Below, one piece after another: positions 23,914 to 31,858 of a DNA stretch of 64,000 bases. This stretch comes from Actinomycetota bacterium (GTDB taxonomy: Bacteria; Actinomycetota; Thermoleophilia; BMS3ABIN01): assembly GCA_016235065.1 (NCBI GenBank), contig JACRMB010000005.1, positions 73,524 to 137,523 on the forward strand, written 5' to 3'. The position numbers were made by a program, and so were the translations under genes. The notes below the pieces were generated by a model. It saw only the letters and a list, made by a program, of their open reading frames with translations, had not been told where the DNA came from and did no database searches. How positions within the stretch are numbered: position 1 is the stretch's first letter; each line of letters opens with the position of its first letter.

Positions 23914-24645
23914 CTACGGATACGTGTGCGAGTTCCCGCAGTCGTCCTCAGCGGATACGTTGATGCCGGCGCTGAATACCGCGACCCCAGTGGGCACTAT
24001 ATAGCTCGCGCCGAAACCTAAAGACGCTCCTGGTGCGATCGAGCTGCCGGGATAACTCGCTGGTATGCCACCCGCCAGCTGCACGCCGCTTGAGGCTGTG
24101 CCGCCGGTGACAATCATATTATGAGCGTTGCCGGAGCCGGTGTTGGCGACCGAGAATGAAACGGATAGAAGCCGGGCAGAATAATCTGCGTAGGAACCCC
24201 AGTAAGCAGAATGGCTCAGGCTCAGGACTGGTTTCGCACAGGCAACAGCGACCGTGAAGCTGGTACCGACATTCCTCTGGTTGCCCGCGTTGTCCTGGAC
24301 GTGAACGGTGATCTGGTGCAGACCTTCAGAGAGGCCGCTGACAGCGCACGAAACACTGTCAGGGTTTACGGAACAGCCATTGAGGACGGTACCATCAAGA
24401 TCTACTGACACGGAACTCTGATTGATGCCTGAATCTACGTCGTCATATATAGCCGTAATGGTGATATCCGCTGATGTTGTGCCCGTCGGCGAGGTTATCG
24501 TCACGTTAGGGAGTATGGTGTCCCCGTATTGAGCCGCGAGGATCGTGCCACGGATATCCGGTGCACCAACAGCCATTACGATCCCGACATTCATCACGGC
24601 AACAAAAAACAGTCCGGCAAGCAGTCTCAGCAAATTCCTGTTCAT
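23914..24645 (-). CDS. secreted protein with Ig-like/CARDB-like domains
   Basis: The product of about 243 residues has a signal peptide (MNRNLLRLLAGLFFVAVMNVG..., predicted to end near VMAVGA) and two beta-rich repeats. The first (about residues 45-130: NVTITSPTGTTSADITITAIYDDVDSGINQSSVSVDLDG) resembles Ig-like bacterial surface domains; the second (about 140-245, SFSVANTGSGNAHNMIVTGG) resembles CARDB-type domains. Four Cys could pair. The ATG at 24645 has GGAGG 6 bases upstream and was preferred to 24651. It is probably a surface or extracellular protein; no ligand can be named. Confidence 0.78.
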   Translation of the reverse strand: MNRNLLRLLAGLFFVAVMNVGIVMAVGAPDIRGTILAAQYGDTILPNVTITSPTGTTSADITITAIYDDVDSGINQSSVSVDLDGTVLNGCSVNPDSVSCAVSGLSEGLHQITVHVQDNAGNQRNVGTSFTVAVACAKPVLSLSHSAYWGSYADYSARLLSVSFSVANTGSGNAHNMIVTGGTASSGVQLAGGIPASYPGSSIAPGASLGFGASYIVPTGVAVFSAGINVSAEDDCGNSHTYP

Positions 24646-24803
24646 CCCCATCCTCCCATAATCCCTTTTACCCGATTCCTGCCTGGCGACAGGGTGTTTA
24701 ACATACGACAGACTCTACGAAATGTCAATATAGTGCATCACAATCATCAGGTATGGGCAAACAGGAGCGACGGTGAGGATTGGCCATCGCTGAAGAATAG
24801 AGA

Positions 24804-24880
24804 TGGTGCGCCCGACAGGATTCGAACCTGTGGCCTTTGGATTCGTAGTCCAACGCTCTATCCAGCTGAGCTACGGGCGC
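24804..24880 (-). tRNA. tRNA-Arg (anticodon ACG)
   Basis: Full cloverleaf on the minus strand with the same acceptor and D-arm as tRNA-Arg(CCG), anticodon loop CTACGAA, T-arm GGTTCGAATCC and encoded CCA. A34 is the substrate of the nearby TadA; after deamination it reads CGU, CGC and CGA. Confidence 0.97.
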
Positions 24881-24886
24881 ACAATA

Positions 24887-24982
24887 TGGCGGAGAGGGAG
24901 GGATTCGAACCCTCGAAGGAGGCTCAAAACCCCCTTAATCGCTTAGCAGGCGATCGCCTTCAGCCGACTCGGCCACCTCTCC
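24887..24982 (-). tRNA. tRNA-Ser (anticodon GCT)
   Basis: Class II tRNA of 96 bases with acceptor GGAGAGG/CCTCTCC, anticodon loop CTGCTAA, a long variable arm and encoded CCA. It reads AGC/AGU codons and follows an Arg tRNA, repeating the Arg-Ser order seen at 22975-23146. Confidence 0.97.
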
Positions 24983-25118
24983 GAAAAAATATGGTGCCAG
25001 ATTCTATCGCGCGGTGTACGGCACACCAGCTTTCGGCACCCAAAAGATTTTAGTTAGTTTGCCCCCGGAAATCCAGCTAAGATATGCATAAGACAGGTGC
25101 AAGCCAGACAGAGGAACA

Positions 25119-25559
25119 ATGAGATATATCCTGATAGCGATAGTATTGCTGGCGATAGCCGGCGCGGTCGATTCCGGGTATGCCCTTAAACAGCACTACG
25201 CCCCGCCTGACGTCTCAGCCTGCGACTACAACGAGACCGTGAGCTGCACAGCTGTGAATCAGAGCGAATATTCAGAAGTGTCCGGGATTCCGGTGGCCGC
25301 CATCGGTATTGCCGGATATTTGATTATTGGCATTCTTGCGGTAATCGCTCTGGCAAAGCCGCAATCCAGCCGGCCGGTTTTCATCCTGCTGGCTCTGGCG
25401 TCGCTCGGGGGGTTCCTGGTGGCACTCACCCTGACTTACATCGAGCTGTTCGTCCTTGAGGCCGTATGCCCGCTCTGCGTCGTCTCTCAGGCTCTTATAT
25501 TCACGATCCTGTTGCTGGCATCGGCTGGCGCCATCAGAAACGGGCTAAAACGAAGATAA
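25119..25559 (+). CDS. VKOR-family thiol oxidase
   Basis: The 146-residue membrane protein has four hydrophobic segments and the VKOR cysteines: loop pair C35/C43 in ACDYNETVSC and the active C-x-x-C C117-PL-C120, plus the conserved Ser/Gly stretch SGIPVAAIG. VKOR reoxidises a DsbA-like partner outside the membrane and passes electrons to quinone. No thioredoxin domain is fused, so a separate partner is needed; the thioredoxin-like selenoprotein at 21341 is a candidate. It ends 12 bases before the convergent YkgJ-type gene. Confidence 0.92.
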   Translation: MRYILIAIVLLAIAGAVDSGYALKQHYAPPDVSACDYNETVSCTAVNQSEYSEVSGIPVAAIGIAGYLIIGILAVIALAKPQSSRPVFILLALASLGGFLVALTLTYIELFVLEAVCPLCVVSQALIFTILLLASAGAIRNGLKRR

Positions 25560-25571
25560 TCCCGCATGCTT

Positions 25572-26360
25572 CTACTTCCCGGCGTCCGCCCGGACCTCGA
25601 ACGCATTCTCGATACCGAGCAGGTATTTGAGATATGTGAACGCGAAATGCATCAGCTCGATCTCGTCTTCCCTGATCTTCGCCAGAGTCTCTTCGTCTAC
25701 CTTCACGATCTCCAGAAAATTACTCTCAAAGACAAAGCGCCGGAAGTTATCGATGTCATAGCTGGCCATGTAGAACATCTGCTGAAGCTTTTCGTTGATC
25801 TGGTCCTTGGGAATGTCCTGCTTCATCATGATGTTCTTCCACTCACGGTTCATATCGTCGCACAGGGACGCCTTCTGGTCTTCGCGCCACTCACCGATAG
25901 TCCAGACCTTATCTTCTTCAAAACCGAGGCAGTGGTCTTCCTTGACGATCACGTACCACTCGTCATGAATGGGTGTCTTGTCGTCGTCATCAAGGCGCCG
26001 GTGTGTGACCTGGCCAACAGGATAATAGCGGCACGCAGACGGACGGTCCTCGTAAATACCGCAACCCTCCACATCCTTGACGAACGGGCAGCTCCGCCCC
26101 TCTTCCTCTTTCATGCGCATGAAGACCAGCGGGTGTGTTGTCTTGTCATCCACCTCATAGCGGGTGTATTCGGCCAGGAATTCGGTGCTGGTAAGGCCGA
26201 GCCGGTTCTTCATCATGATGACATCGTATGGCGTCAACAGGATATCGATGTTCCTGCAGCACCTGGTGAAGCACTTGACTCCCGGATGGCAACGGAACTT
26301 GAGTTTGGAATCCAGCTCATATTTTTGCGGGATTACAGCTTTGTTATTGAGCGTGGCCAT
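25572..26360 (-). CDS. YkgJ-family cysteine-cluster protein
   Basis: The 262-residue product has the YkgJ metal-binding pattern: FRCHPGVKCFTRCCRN near residue 22-37, then CPFV and CGIYEDRPSACRYYPVG (about residues 91-115). Family members bind zinc or an Fe-S cluster and have no settled role. The C-terminal half is charged and helical and not obviously related to known domains. The ribosome site AAAGGAAG precedes the ATG at 26360. It lies downstream of the qmo genes on the same strand but is separated from them by a terminator hairpin. Confidence 0.82.
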   Translation of the reverse strand: MATLNNKAVIPQKYELDSKLKFRCHPGVKCFTRCCRNIDILLTPYDVIMMKNRLGLTSTEFLAEYTRYEVDDKTTHPLVFMRMKEEEGRSCPFVKDVEGCGIYEDRPSACRYYPVGQVTHRRLDDDDKTPIHDEWYVIVKEDHCLGFEEDKVWTIGEWREDQKASLCDDMNREWKNIMMKQDIPKDQINEKLQQMFYMASYDIDNFRRFVFESNFLEIVKVDEETLAKIREDEIELMHFAFTYLKYLLGIENAFEVRADAGK

Positions 26361-26463
26361 GAAATCGCTTCCTTTAGACTATTCCTTTGGACTGGTCCTC
26401 TGAGGATGAATAAAATGCGGTTGCTTCCTGAATATTGTAGTCGATACCGGCTGCAGGCACAAA

Positions 26464-26496
26464 AACGCGGGCGTCCCGGTCTGGAACGCCCGCGTT
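26464..26496 (-). terminator. rho-independent terminator of the sulfate-reduction operon
   Basis: AACGCGGGCGT (26464-26474) and ACGCCCGCGTT (26486-26496) form an 11-bp stem; on the minus strand it is followed by a T5 run. It lies 18 bases after the qmoC stop and separates qmoC from the YkgJ-type gene. Confidence 0.85.
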
Positions 26497-26513
26497 CTGA
26501 AACGCATTTGTCG

Positions 26514-27893
26514 TTACTCTACTCCAGTGTCTCTTCCTGAGACGCGGGCAAAAGTAAGCGCTGTAGTCCTGTAGACCATGTGCGCCATCTTGGAGAACGG
26601 GGCGTACATGAAAAGGAACAGCACCGTTGCCAGATGGACGAAATAGGTCGGATAGGCCAGCATGCCTATATCAGCCAGCCTGAAAGCGACTGTACCTATC
26701 CCGGTTACCATGAGCAGGATGATGATCGTGATCAGCAGCCAGTCGAAAAAGCTGCCGATTCCTATCTTCTCCTGATGTTTGAACCGGTTGATCGTGATCA
26801 GGCCGATGCCGATGAGGCCTGCTGCAGCCCCGGGATATGCGAACAGCTTGACGAAGCTGATCGTCGGATAAGGCGACAGTATGCCCTCTCCACCCCAGAG
26901 CAGGGGCCCGTCGGTCAAGACCGTAGAGACGATAGTAGCCGTAAAGAGCAGGGCAAAGGCATAAAAGATGAACAGGTGCGAAATCTTCCTGTCCTCGGTC
27001 TCGTCACATTTGCCGAAGCGCTTATGAGTCATGACTTCACTCAGAACAGGGCCAAGCCTGCTGAATCCGGAACCCTGGATAGGAGTACCTTCATCGGCCG
27101 CATGTGCTTTCAGCGCACCCCAGTAACTTCTGACTCCCATTGAGAAGATCAGGATCGACAGGACGAAGAAGGTGGTGAATACGCCTACGATCGGCCAGTG
27201 TCCCAGGAAGGAGCCATAGACGATCTGGCCAGCATGCTCAAGCTTGCCGTTCACCATCTCGCCACGCTCCGGACTGAAATCACCGAACGCCCCGATGACC
27301 GCCAGCATGATGATCACCGGGATCGCAGCCATCAGGACCAGCGCGCCCGGGCTGCCGACAGCCTTTGTCAGGAAGCTGGGCTTGGAGAAACTGCTGATAG
27401 TCATCTTGGCGATAGCCTGTAGCACCCGGCCTGGCTTGGCGCCGCGGGGACACTGTGCCACGCAGTCGCTGCACTGATGGCAGAGCCAGACGTCAGGATC
27501 GCCCATGAGCTTGTCCTTGAGGCCCCACTGGGCCCACTGCATCTCCTTGCGCGGGAATGGGCTCTCGTCCGGCGTCAGGTTACAGACTACCGAACAGGTC
27601 GCGCACTGATAGCATTTCTTCACATCTGAGCCGCCGCCCTTGATGATATCCCTGACGAAACCGACGTCAGGTGTGATCATCATGGCTTCGCGGGCAACCG
27701 GTGCAGCTTCCGCAGGCTCGGCCGCGGGTTCGATTGCTTCCTCAGCTGAGGCCTCTCCCCCGGCCTCTGCCGGCGTATCTGCCGCCGCCGGGGCTTCCTC
27801 AGTGCTTACTGCTGTATCTTCGCCGGCTGCTTCGACAGCTTCTTCGCCTGCGCCAGCGGTTTCTTCAGTTTTGTCTACGGTTTCGTCCGCCAT
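26514..27893 (-). CDS. qmoC: quinone-interacting membrane-bound oxidoreductase subunit QmoC
   Basis: QmoC links the menaquinone pool to QmoAB. The 459-residue protein has an unusual N-terminal stretch of about 65 residues rich in Ala, Glu and Pro, then an HdrC-like domain with two [4Fe-4S] sites (CYQCATCSVVC and CHQCSDCVAQCP, about residues 95-150), and a HdrE/NarI-like cytochrome b domain with about six membrane helices. The conserved His haem ligands are expected in these helices. It follows qmoB by 8 bases and ends the operon. Relatives normally lack the acidic N-terminal stretch. Confidence 0.95.
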   Translation of the reverse strand: MADETVDKTEETAGAGEEAVEAAGEDTAVSTEEAPAAADTPAEAGGEASAEEAIEPAAEPAEAAPVAREAMMITPDVGFVRDIIKGGGSDVKKCYQCATCSVVCNLTPDESPFPRKEMQWAQWGLKDKLMGDPDVWLCHQCSDCVAQCPRGAKPGRVLQAIAKMTISSFSKPSFLTKAVGSPGALVLMAAIPVIIMLAVIGAFGDFSPERGEMVNGKLEHAGQIVYGSFLGHWPIVGVFTTFFVLSILIFSMGVRSYWGALKAHAADEGTPIQGSGFSRLGPVLSEVMTHKRFGKCDETEDRKISHLFIFYAFALLFTATIVSTVLTDGPLLWGGEGILSPYPTISFVKLFAYPGAAAGLIGIGLITINRFKHQEKIGIGSFFDWLLITIIILLMVTGIGTVAFRLADIGMLAYPTYFVHLATVLFLFMYAPFSKMAHMVYRTTALTFARVSGRDTGVE

Positions 27894-27901
27894 GTATCCT
27901 C

Positions 27902-30322
27902 CTAGAATCCCTTGAACGGATTTGGTCCGAACTCTTTAAGCTGCTCCGCGAAGTCATCCATGATCTTGGGCAGCTGGTCCCATTCATTCATGGCGAGCTG
28001 AACCTGCGTCACACGCTCCGACTCGAGCATCAGCCTGCTGAGCGTCTCCTGTACCTTGCCCAGGCGCTCGCTGGCCGCCTTGCTTCCCTTGACGAAGTGG
28101 CACTGGTAGTCATCGTCGTAACGGCAACCGATGAGCAGGAAGCCCTCGATACCGGCCGATAGCGCATCGGCTATCCAGACCAGGTTTGTGCCGCCGAGGC
28201 ATCTCATGGTGATGAAGCGGTAGAAGGGACTCATCTTGAGCTTGTTGATGCCGGCGATATCAAGAGCGGGATAGGCATCGTTCTCGCAGATCAGCGCGAT
28301 AATCCTCGGCTTGCTGTCTTCTTCAGGAACATTTATCGCCTTCATCTGATCGGCGATCATGTTGACGCTGTAGTTCTTGAAGGAGATGATCCTCTGCGGG
28401 CAAGCGCCCATGCAGGTACCGCAACGGCGGCAGCGGTTTGTGTTCGTCTTCGGAGTGCCATTTTCCTCTTCATCAAGGACGCCAAACGGACACTCTACAG
28501 TACACCGGCGGCACTGGGTGCAGTTGGTGAAGTTTATCTCGGGGAAACTCTCGTCCCCGGACCGCGGATGTACCGCCTGGCCGCGTGATGTCAACTCGAC
28601 GCACTGGATGGCCTTGAGCGCCGCGCCTGCGCCGTCGTTTGCCGACTGCATGGCGGTCATTGGCGCTCTTACCGAGCCGGCGGTGTAGATGCCGGTCCGA
28701 CGGGTCTCATAGGGGAAACAGACGAAGTGCGAATCCGGGAAACCATACTTCAAGTAGGGAAGTTCCGGACCCTGCCTGTAGGCCAGGTTCAGAACAACCG
28801 GATCGGCGATGACTTCCTTGATGATACCGTCCTGGGTCTCGGTCTCCTTCCACTGGCCCACGTATTCCGGGGTCAGGTCGGTGACCTTCTCTACGCCTTC
28901 GGGAAGCATGTTGGTGACCATGCCGGTAGCAAGCACCAGCATGTCGGCTTCGATGCGCACCTTTTCACCGAGGATCGTGTTGTCGATCTCCAGGATGATA
29001 TTGCCGGAGGTGTCCTCGGTTATGCTGACGATCTCGCCCTTGGTAAGCATGACGCCCGGATTATTCTGGGCGGCCTTGTAGAAGTTCTCATACAGGCCAG
29101 GCGTCCTCATGTCCTTGTAGACGATGAAAGCACTGGCGTCGGGATCGCTCTCGGTGACATAAAGCGCCTGCTTAAGCGATGTCATACAACATACTGACGA
29201 GCAGTACGGCAGGTGTTCTGGGTCACGCTGGCCGGCACATTGCAGGAACGCGACCCGCTTGGCCTTCTGGCCGTCAGATGGCTTGTTGATGACTCCGTTG
29301 TTGGCGGCTGCCATCTCCTCGACCTCGACGTTGGTTACAACGTTTTTGAACCTTCCGTAGCCCAGATGATCGAGCTTGTTAGCGTCATACGGTTTCCAGC
29401 CGATAGCCATGACCACTGAACCGATCCTGTGAGTATCGGTGCTGCCGTTCTGGCTGATAGTAGCGTCATACTGGCCCGGCATGCCGGCGATGCTGTCGAT
29501 GTGAGCACCGGTCATAACGGTGATGTTCTCATGATTCTGTACCGCGGTGATCTTGTCACCGATGTCAGAAGCCTTGACGTCTTCGAAGGGAGGCTGGTCC
29601 GGCAGGATGCGATACATCTTCTTTGCCCATCCGCCCAGCTCGGCTTCCTTTTCCGCCAGGATGACCTTATAGCCGGCCTTGGCGGATTCGAGGGCACTGG
29701 TGAGTCCTGCGGCGCCGCCTCCAATGACAAGTACTGTACGCTCTACAGCATCGATGAAGGGTTCCGTCGGTTCGGATTTCTGCGCGCGGACTATGCCCAT
29801 GCGTAGATGATCCTCGGCCATCTCCTGCGTGTTCTCGTTGATTGCCGGGGCGGCTTCTGCTTCTGCAGCAGTTTCTTCCGCAGCGGCTGATTCAGGCGCA
29901 GCCTCGGCTTCAGTGGATTCGGCGGTAGCTTCCGCGGAAGCAGATTCTTCGGCTGCTGCGGTTTCACCCGCGACCTCAGCGCTCTCTTCGGGTGTCTCTT
30001 CGCCGGTCTCCGGACCCATCTGGCTCCAGACTACGTGCTCGCGCAGGTTGACCCGCTCGGTGATGTACTTCGAGGGATCGAAATCGAAGGTATCGTAATT
30101 TACGCGTTGTGAGCAGGCGGCGATCACGATCTTGTTGACACCATCATTGTTGATGTCATCCTTGATCACCTGCGCGCCTTCCTGGCTGCAGAGGAAAGGC
30201 ACAGTCTTCACTACTTCGATTCGGTACTGGTTCTTGGCGATATTCCCGAGCTTCTCAGTGTCGAGCGCTTCACCAATTCCGCAATCAGAGCATATGTATA
30301 CTCCGAGTTTAGGATCTGCCAT
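27902..30322 (-). CDS. qmoB: quinone-interacting membrane-bound oxidoreductase subunit QmoB
   Basis: QmoB is an HdrA-like flavoprotein with a C-terminal MvhD-like domain. The 806-residue protein starts GVYICSDCGIGEALD, has an Ala/Glu-rich insertion at about residues 103-165, then the FAD loop VIGGGAAGLTSALESAKAG, two ferredoxin motifs (CTQCRRCTVECPFG and CRRCGTCMGACPQ, about 590-640) and the MvhD part with CLGGTN and GCRYDDDYQCHF. It is coupled to qmoA (2 bases between them) and qmoC. In sulfate reducers Qmo delivers electrons from menaquinol to AprBA. The insertion makes it longer than the usual 750 or so residues. Confidence 0.96.
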   Translation of the reverse strand: MADPKLGVYICSDCGIGEALDTEKLGNIAKNQYRIEVVKTVPFLCSQEGAQVIKDDINNDGVNKIVIAACSQRVNYDTFDFDPSKYITERVNLREHVVWSQMGPETGEETPEESAEVAGETAAAEESASAEATAESTEAEAAPESAAAEETAAEAEAAPAINENTQEMAEDHLRMGIVRAQKSEPTEPFIDAVERTVLVIGGGAAGLTSALESAKAGYKVILAEKEAELGGWAKKMYRILPDQPPFEDVKASDIGDKITAVQNHENITVMTGAHIDSIAGMPGQYDATISQNGSTDTHRIGSVVMAIGWKPYDANKLDHLGYGRFKNVVTNVEVEEMAAANNGVINKPSDGQKAKRVAFLQCAGQRDPEHLPYCSSVCCMTSLKQALYVTESDPDASAFIVYKDMRTPGLYENFYKAAQNNPGVMLTKGEIVSITEDTSGNIILEIDNTILGEKVRIEADMLVLATGMVTNMLPEGVEKVTDLTPEYVGQWKETETQDGIIKEVIADPVVLNLAYRQGPELPYLKYGFPDSHFVCFPYETRRTGIYTAGSVRAPMTAMQSANDGAGAALKAIQCVELTSRGQAVHPRSGDESFPEINFTNCTQCRRCTVECPFGVLDEEENGTPKTNTNRCRRCGTCMGACPQRIISFKNYSVNMIADQMKAINVPEEDSKPRIIALICENDAYPALDIAGINKLKMSPFYRFITMRCLGGTNLVWIADALSAGIEGFLLIGCRYDDDYQCHFVKGSKAASERLGKVQETLSRLMLESERVTQVQLAMNEWDQLPKIMDDFAEQLKEFGPNPFKGF

Positions 30323-30324
30323 GT

Positions 30325-31611
30325 CTAGTTACCTCCTGACATCTCGACGGCTCCGGCAGCAGTTGGCACGCCGCCGTTGCTCTGAATGCTCTTGAGAGCT
30401 GCTCCGGTGGAGTCCTGGACTGACGAAGCGACATCGTCAGGCCTCCGTGCAACGCCACAGCCGTACAATCCGCTTTCCATCTTTTCGTTATCGATAAAAC
30501 CGTTGGCCTCGAAAGCGAGGCTCGCGGGTATATTCTGACTTTTTGCAGCGGGTTCCATGCCAGCCGCAAGGACGACCATATCGAAGGTAGCCTCTATCTT
30601 GCCGCCTCCCAGGATATCCTCGACAGTGACAGTCACGTCGCCGGCGCTGTTTTCCTCGATCTTGGCCACCTTGCCCTTGGTCATGGTGATTTTCTCGTCT
30701 TCCTTGACCATCATCAGGAAGTCCTCATACTTGCCTGAGGCACGCAGGTCGATATAGAAGATCGTCGCGGTGCTGTCTTCGGGATAAGAATCCCGAACAT
30801 ATGTAGCCTGTTTGAGAGAAGCCATGCAGCAAATCGACGAACAGTAATCGAGGTTATTCTCGTCGCGGCTTCCGGCGCATTGCACGAAAGCCACGTTTTT
30901 GGCTTCCTTGCCGTCTGATGGGCGCAGGAGCTTGCCCTTGGTCGGACCGGCAGGCGCAGCAAGGCGTTCCATCATCACGTTGGTGATGACGTTTTTAGCT
31001 GTACCGAAATTGAGGTTGTCGATCTTCGAAGCGTCATACGGGTTCCAGCCGGTGGCGAACACTATGCTGCTGACGTTCACGTCAACTGACTTCGGCTGCA
31101 TTTCCAGGTCGATGGCTCCATACTTGCAGGCATCGGCGCAGGCATTACAACCGCTACCACAGGCGTTCTTGTCAAGCACGTACCTCATCGGGAATGCCAG
31201 CTCGTGGGGCAGGTAGATCGCCGTTGTGTTGTCCATGCCGTAATTGAAATCGTTCGGGCGTTCCCCCGGACAGGCTGCGACACAATCTCCACAACCGGTA
31301 CATTTCTCGTTCACATACCGTGGGTTTACCTGGATGTTCACATCATAGTTTCCCTCACTGCCGGAGATGTTCTTGACTTCAGCGAGTGTGTGAAAACCGA
31401 TCTTCGGATTCTGCTTGATCCTTTTGAAATTTATCTCAAGACCACAAAGTGGCGGGCAGAGCTTGGGGAAATACTTGTGAAGCTGTGCCACGCGACCGCC
31501 GAGATAGGCGTTCTTCTCGACGATGATGGCTTCAAGGCCCGCTTCTGCAGCCTCCGCGGCGGCGGTTATGCCGCTGATGCCTCCCCCTACTATTAAAACT
31601 TTATCAGCCAT
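30325..31611 (-). CDS. qmoA: quinone-interacting membrane-bound oxidoreductase subunit QmoA
   Basis: QmoA is the smaller HdrA-like flavoprotein of the Qmo complex. The 428-residue protein has the FAD loop VGGGISGITAAAEAAEAG, the Qmo-type stretch YFPKLCPPLCGLEINFKRI (about residues 49-67), two [4Fe-4S] motifs (CTGCGDCVAACPGE and CGSGCNACADACKYGAID) and a second nucleotide region. The length agrees with known QmoA. It is the first qmo gene and lies 247 bases downstream of aprA, an interval with two strong hairpins. Confidence 0.96.
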   Translation of the reverse strand: MADKVLIVGGGISGITAAAEAAEAGLEAIIVEKNAYLGGRVAQLHKYFPKLCPPLCGLEINFKRIKQNPKIGFHTLAEVKNISGSEGNYDVNIQVNPRYVNEKCTGCGDCVAACPGERPNDFNYGMDNTTAIYLPHELAFPMRYVLDKNACGSGCNACADACKYGAIDLEMQPKSVDVNVSSIVFATGWNPYDASKIDNLNFGTAKNVITNVMMERLAAPAGPTKGKLLRPSDGKEAKNVAFVQCAGSRDENNLDYCSSICCMASLKQATYVRDSYPEDSTATIFYIDLRASGKYEDFLMMVKEDEKITMTKGKVAKIEENSAGDVTVTVEDILGGGKIEATFDMVVLAAGMEPAAKSQNIPASLAFEANGFIDNEKMESGLYGCGVARRPDDVASSVQDSTGAALKSIQSNGGVPTAAGAVEMSGGN

Positions 31612-31683
31612 TACGTCCCTCCTCGTGAGACTCTAGCGCGAAAGCGTTTCCGTGATCCGTGATGGGCAGAGCCCTAATATATC

Positions 31684-31711
31684 CCGGGGACATAATCATT
31701 TGTGTCCCCGG
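31684..31711 (-). other. hairpin in the aprA-qmoA interval (inner)
   Basis: CCGGGGACA and TGTCCCCGG form a perfect 9-bp stem with a 10-base loop. No T-run follows on either side. It lies 72 bases upstream of the qmoA start and may stabilise a processed mRNA end or attenuate reading into qmoABC. Confidence 0.6.
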
Positions 31712-31794
31712 ACCAATAAGGTTTGGGACAGCATCCTCGTACTCCCGGGCTTCTCATGCGTTTGACCTGCTCATAACGCATCACGGCATTGTGA

Positions 31795-31826
31795 GGGCGG
31801 GACAGGCCTGTAGGCCTGTCCCGCCC
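31795..31826 (-). terminator. hairpin after aprA, possible partial terminator
   Basis: GGGCGGGACAGGCCT and its exact complement flank a 2-base centre, giving at least a 14-bp stem. It is 32 bases after the aprA stop. The lack of a T-run argues for partial termination or protection of the aprBA transcript end rather than full stop. Confidence 0.6.
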
Positions 31827-31858
31827 ATTAACTCAGGTCCTTACCTGACCAATTTGTA

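Noticed and set aside
24529-25053. 174-codon plus-strand frame across two tRNA genes
   Set aside because: It is the complement of tRNA-Arg and tRNA-Ser genes and cannot be a real protein.
25566-26540. 324-codon plus-strand frame opposite the YkgJ-type gene
   Set aside because: Antisense to a Cys-cluster protein with a good ribosome site; the frame also runs through the qmoC terminator.
31795-31826. Inverted repeat as an insertion-sequence end
   Set aside because: There is only one pair of arms with a 2-base centre, no transposase and no target duplication; it is a hairpin.
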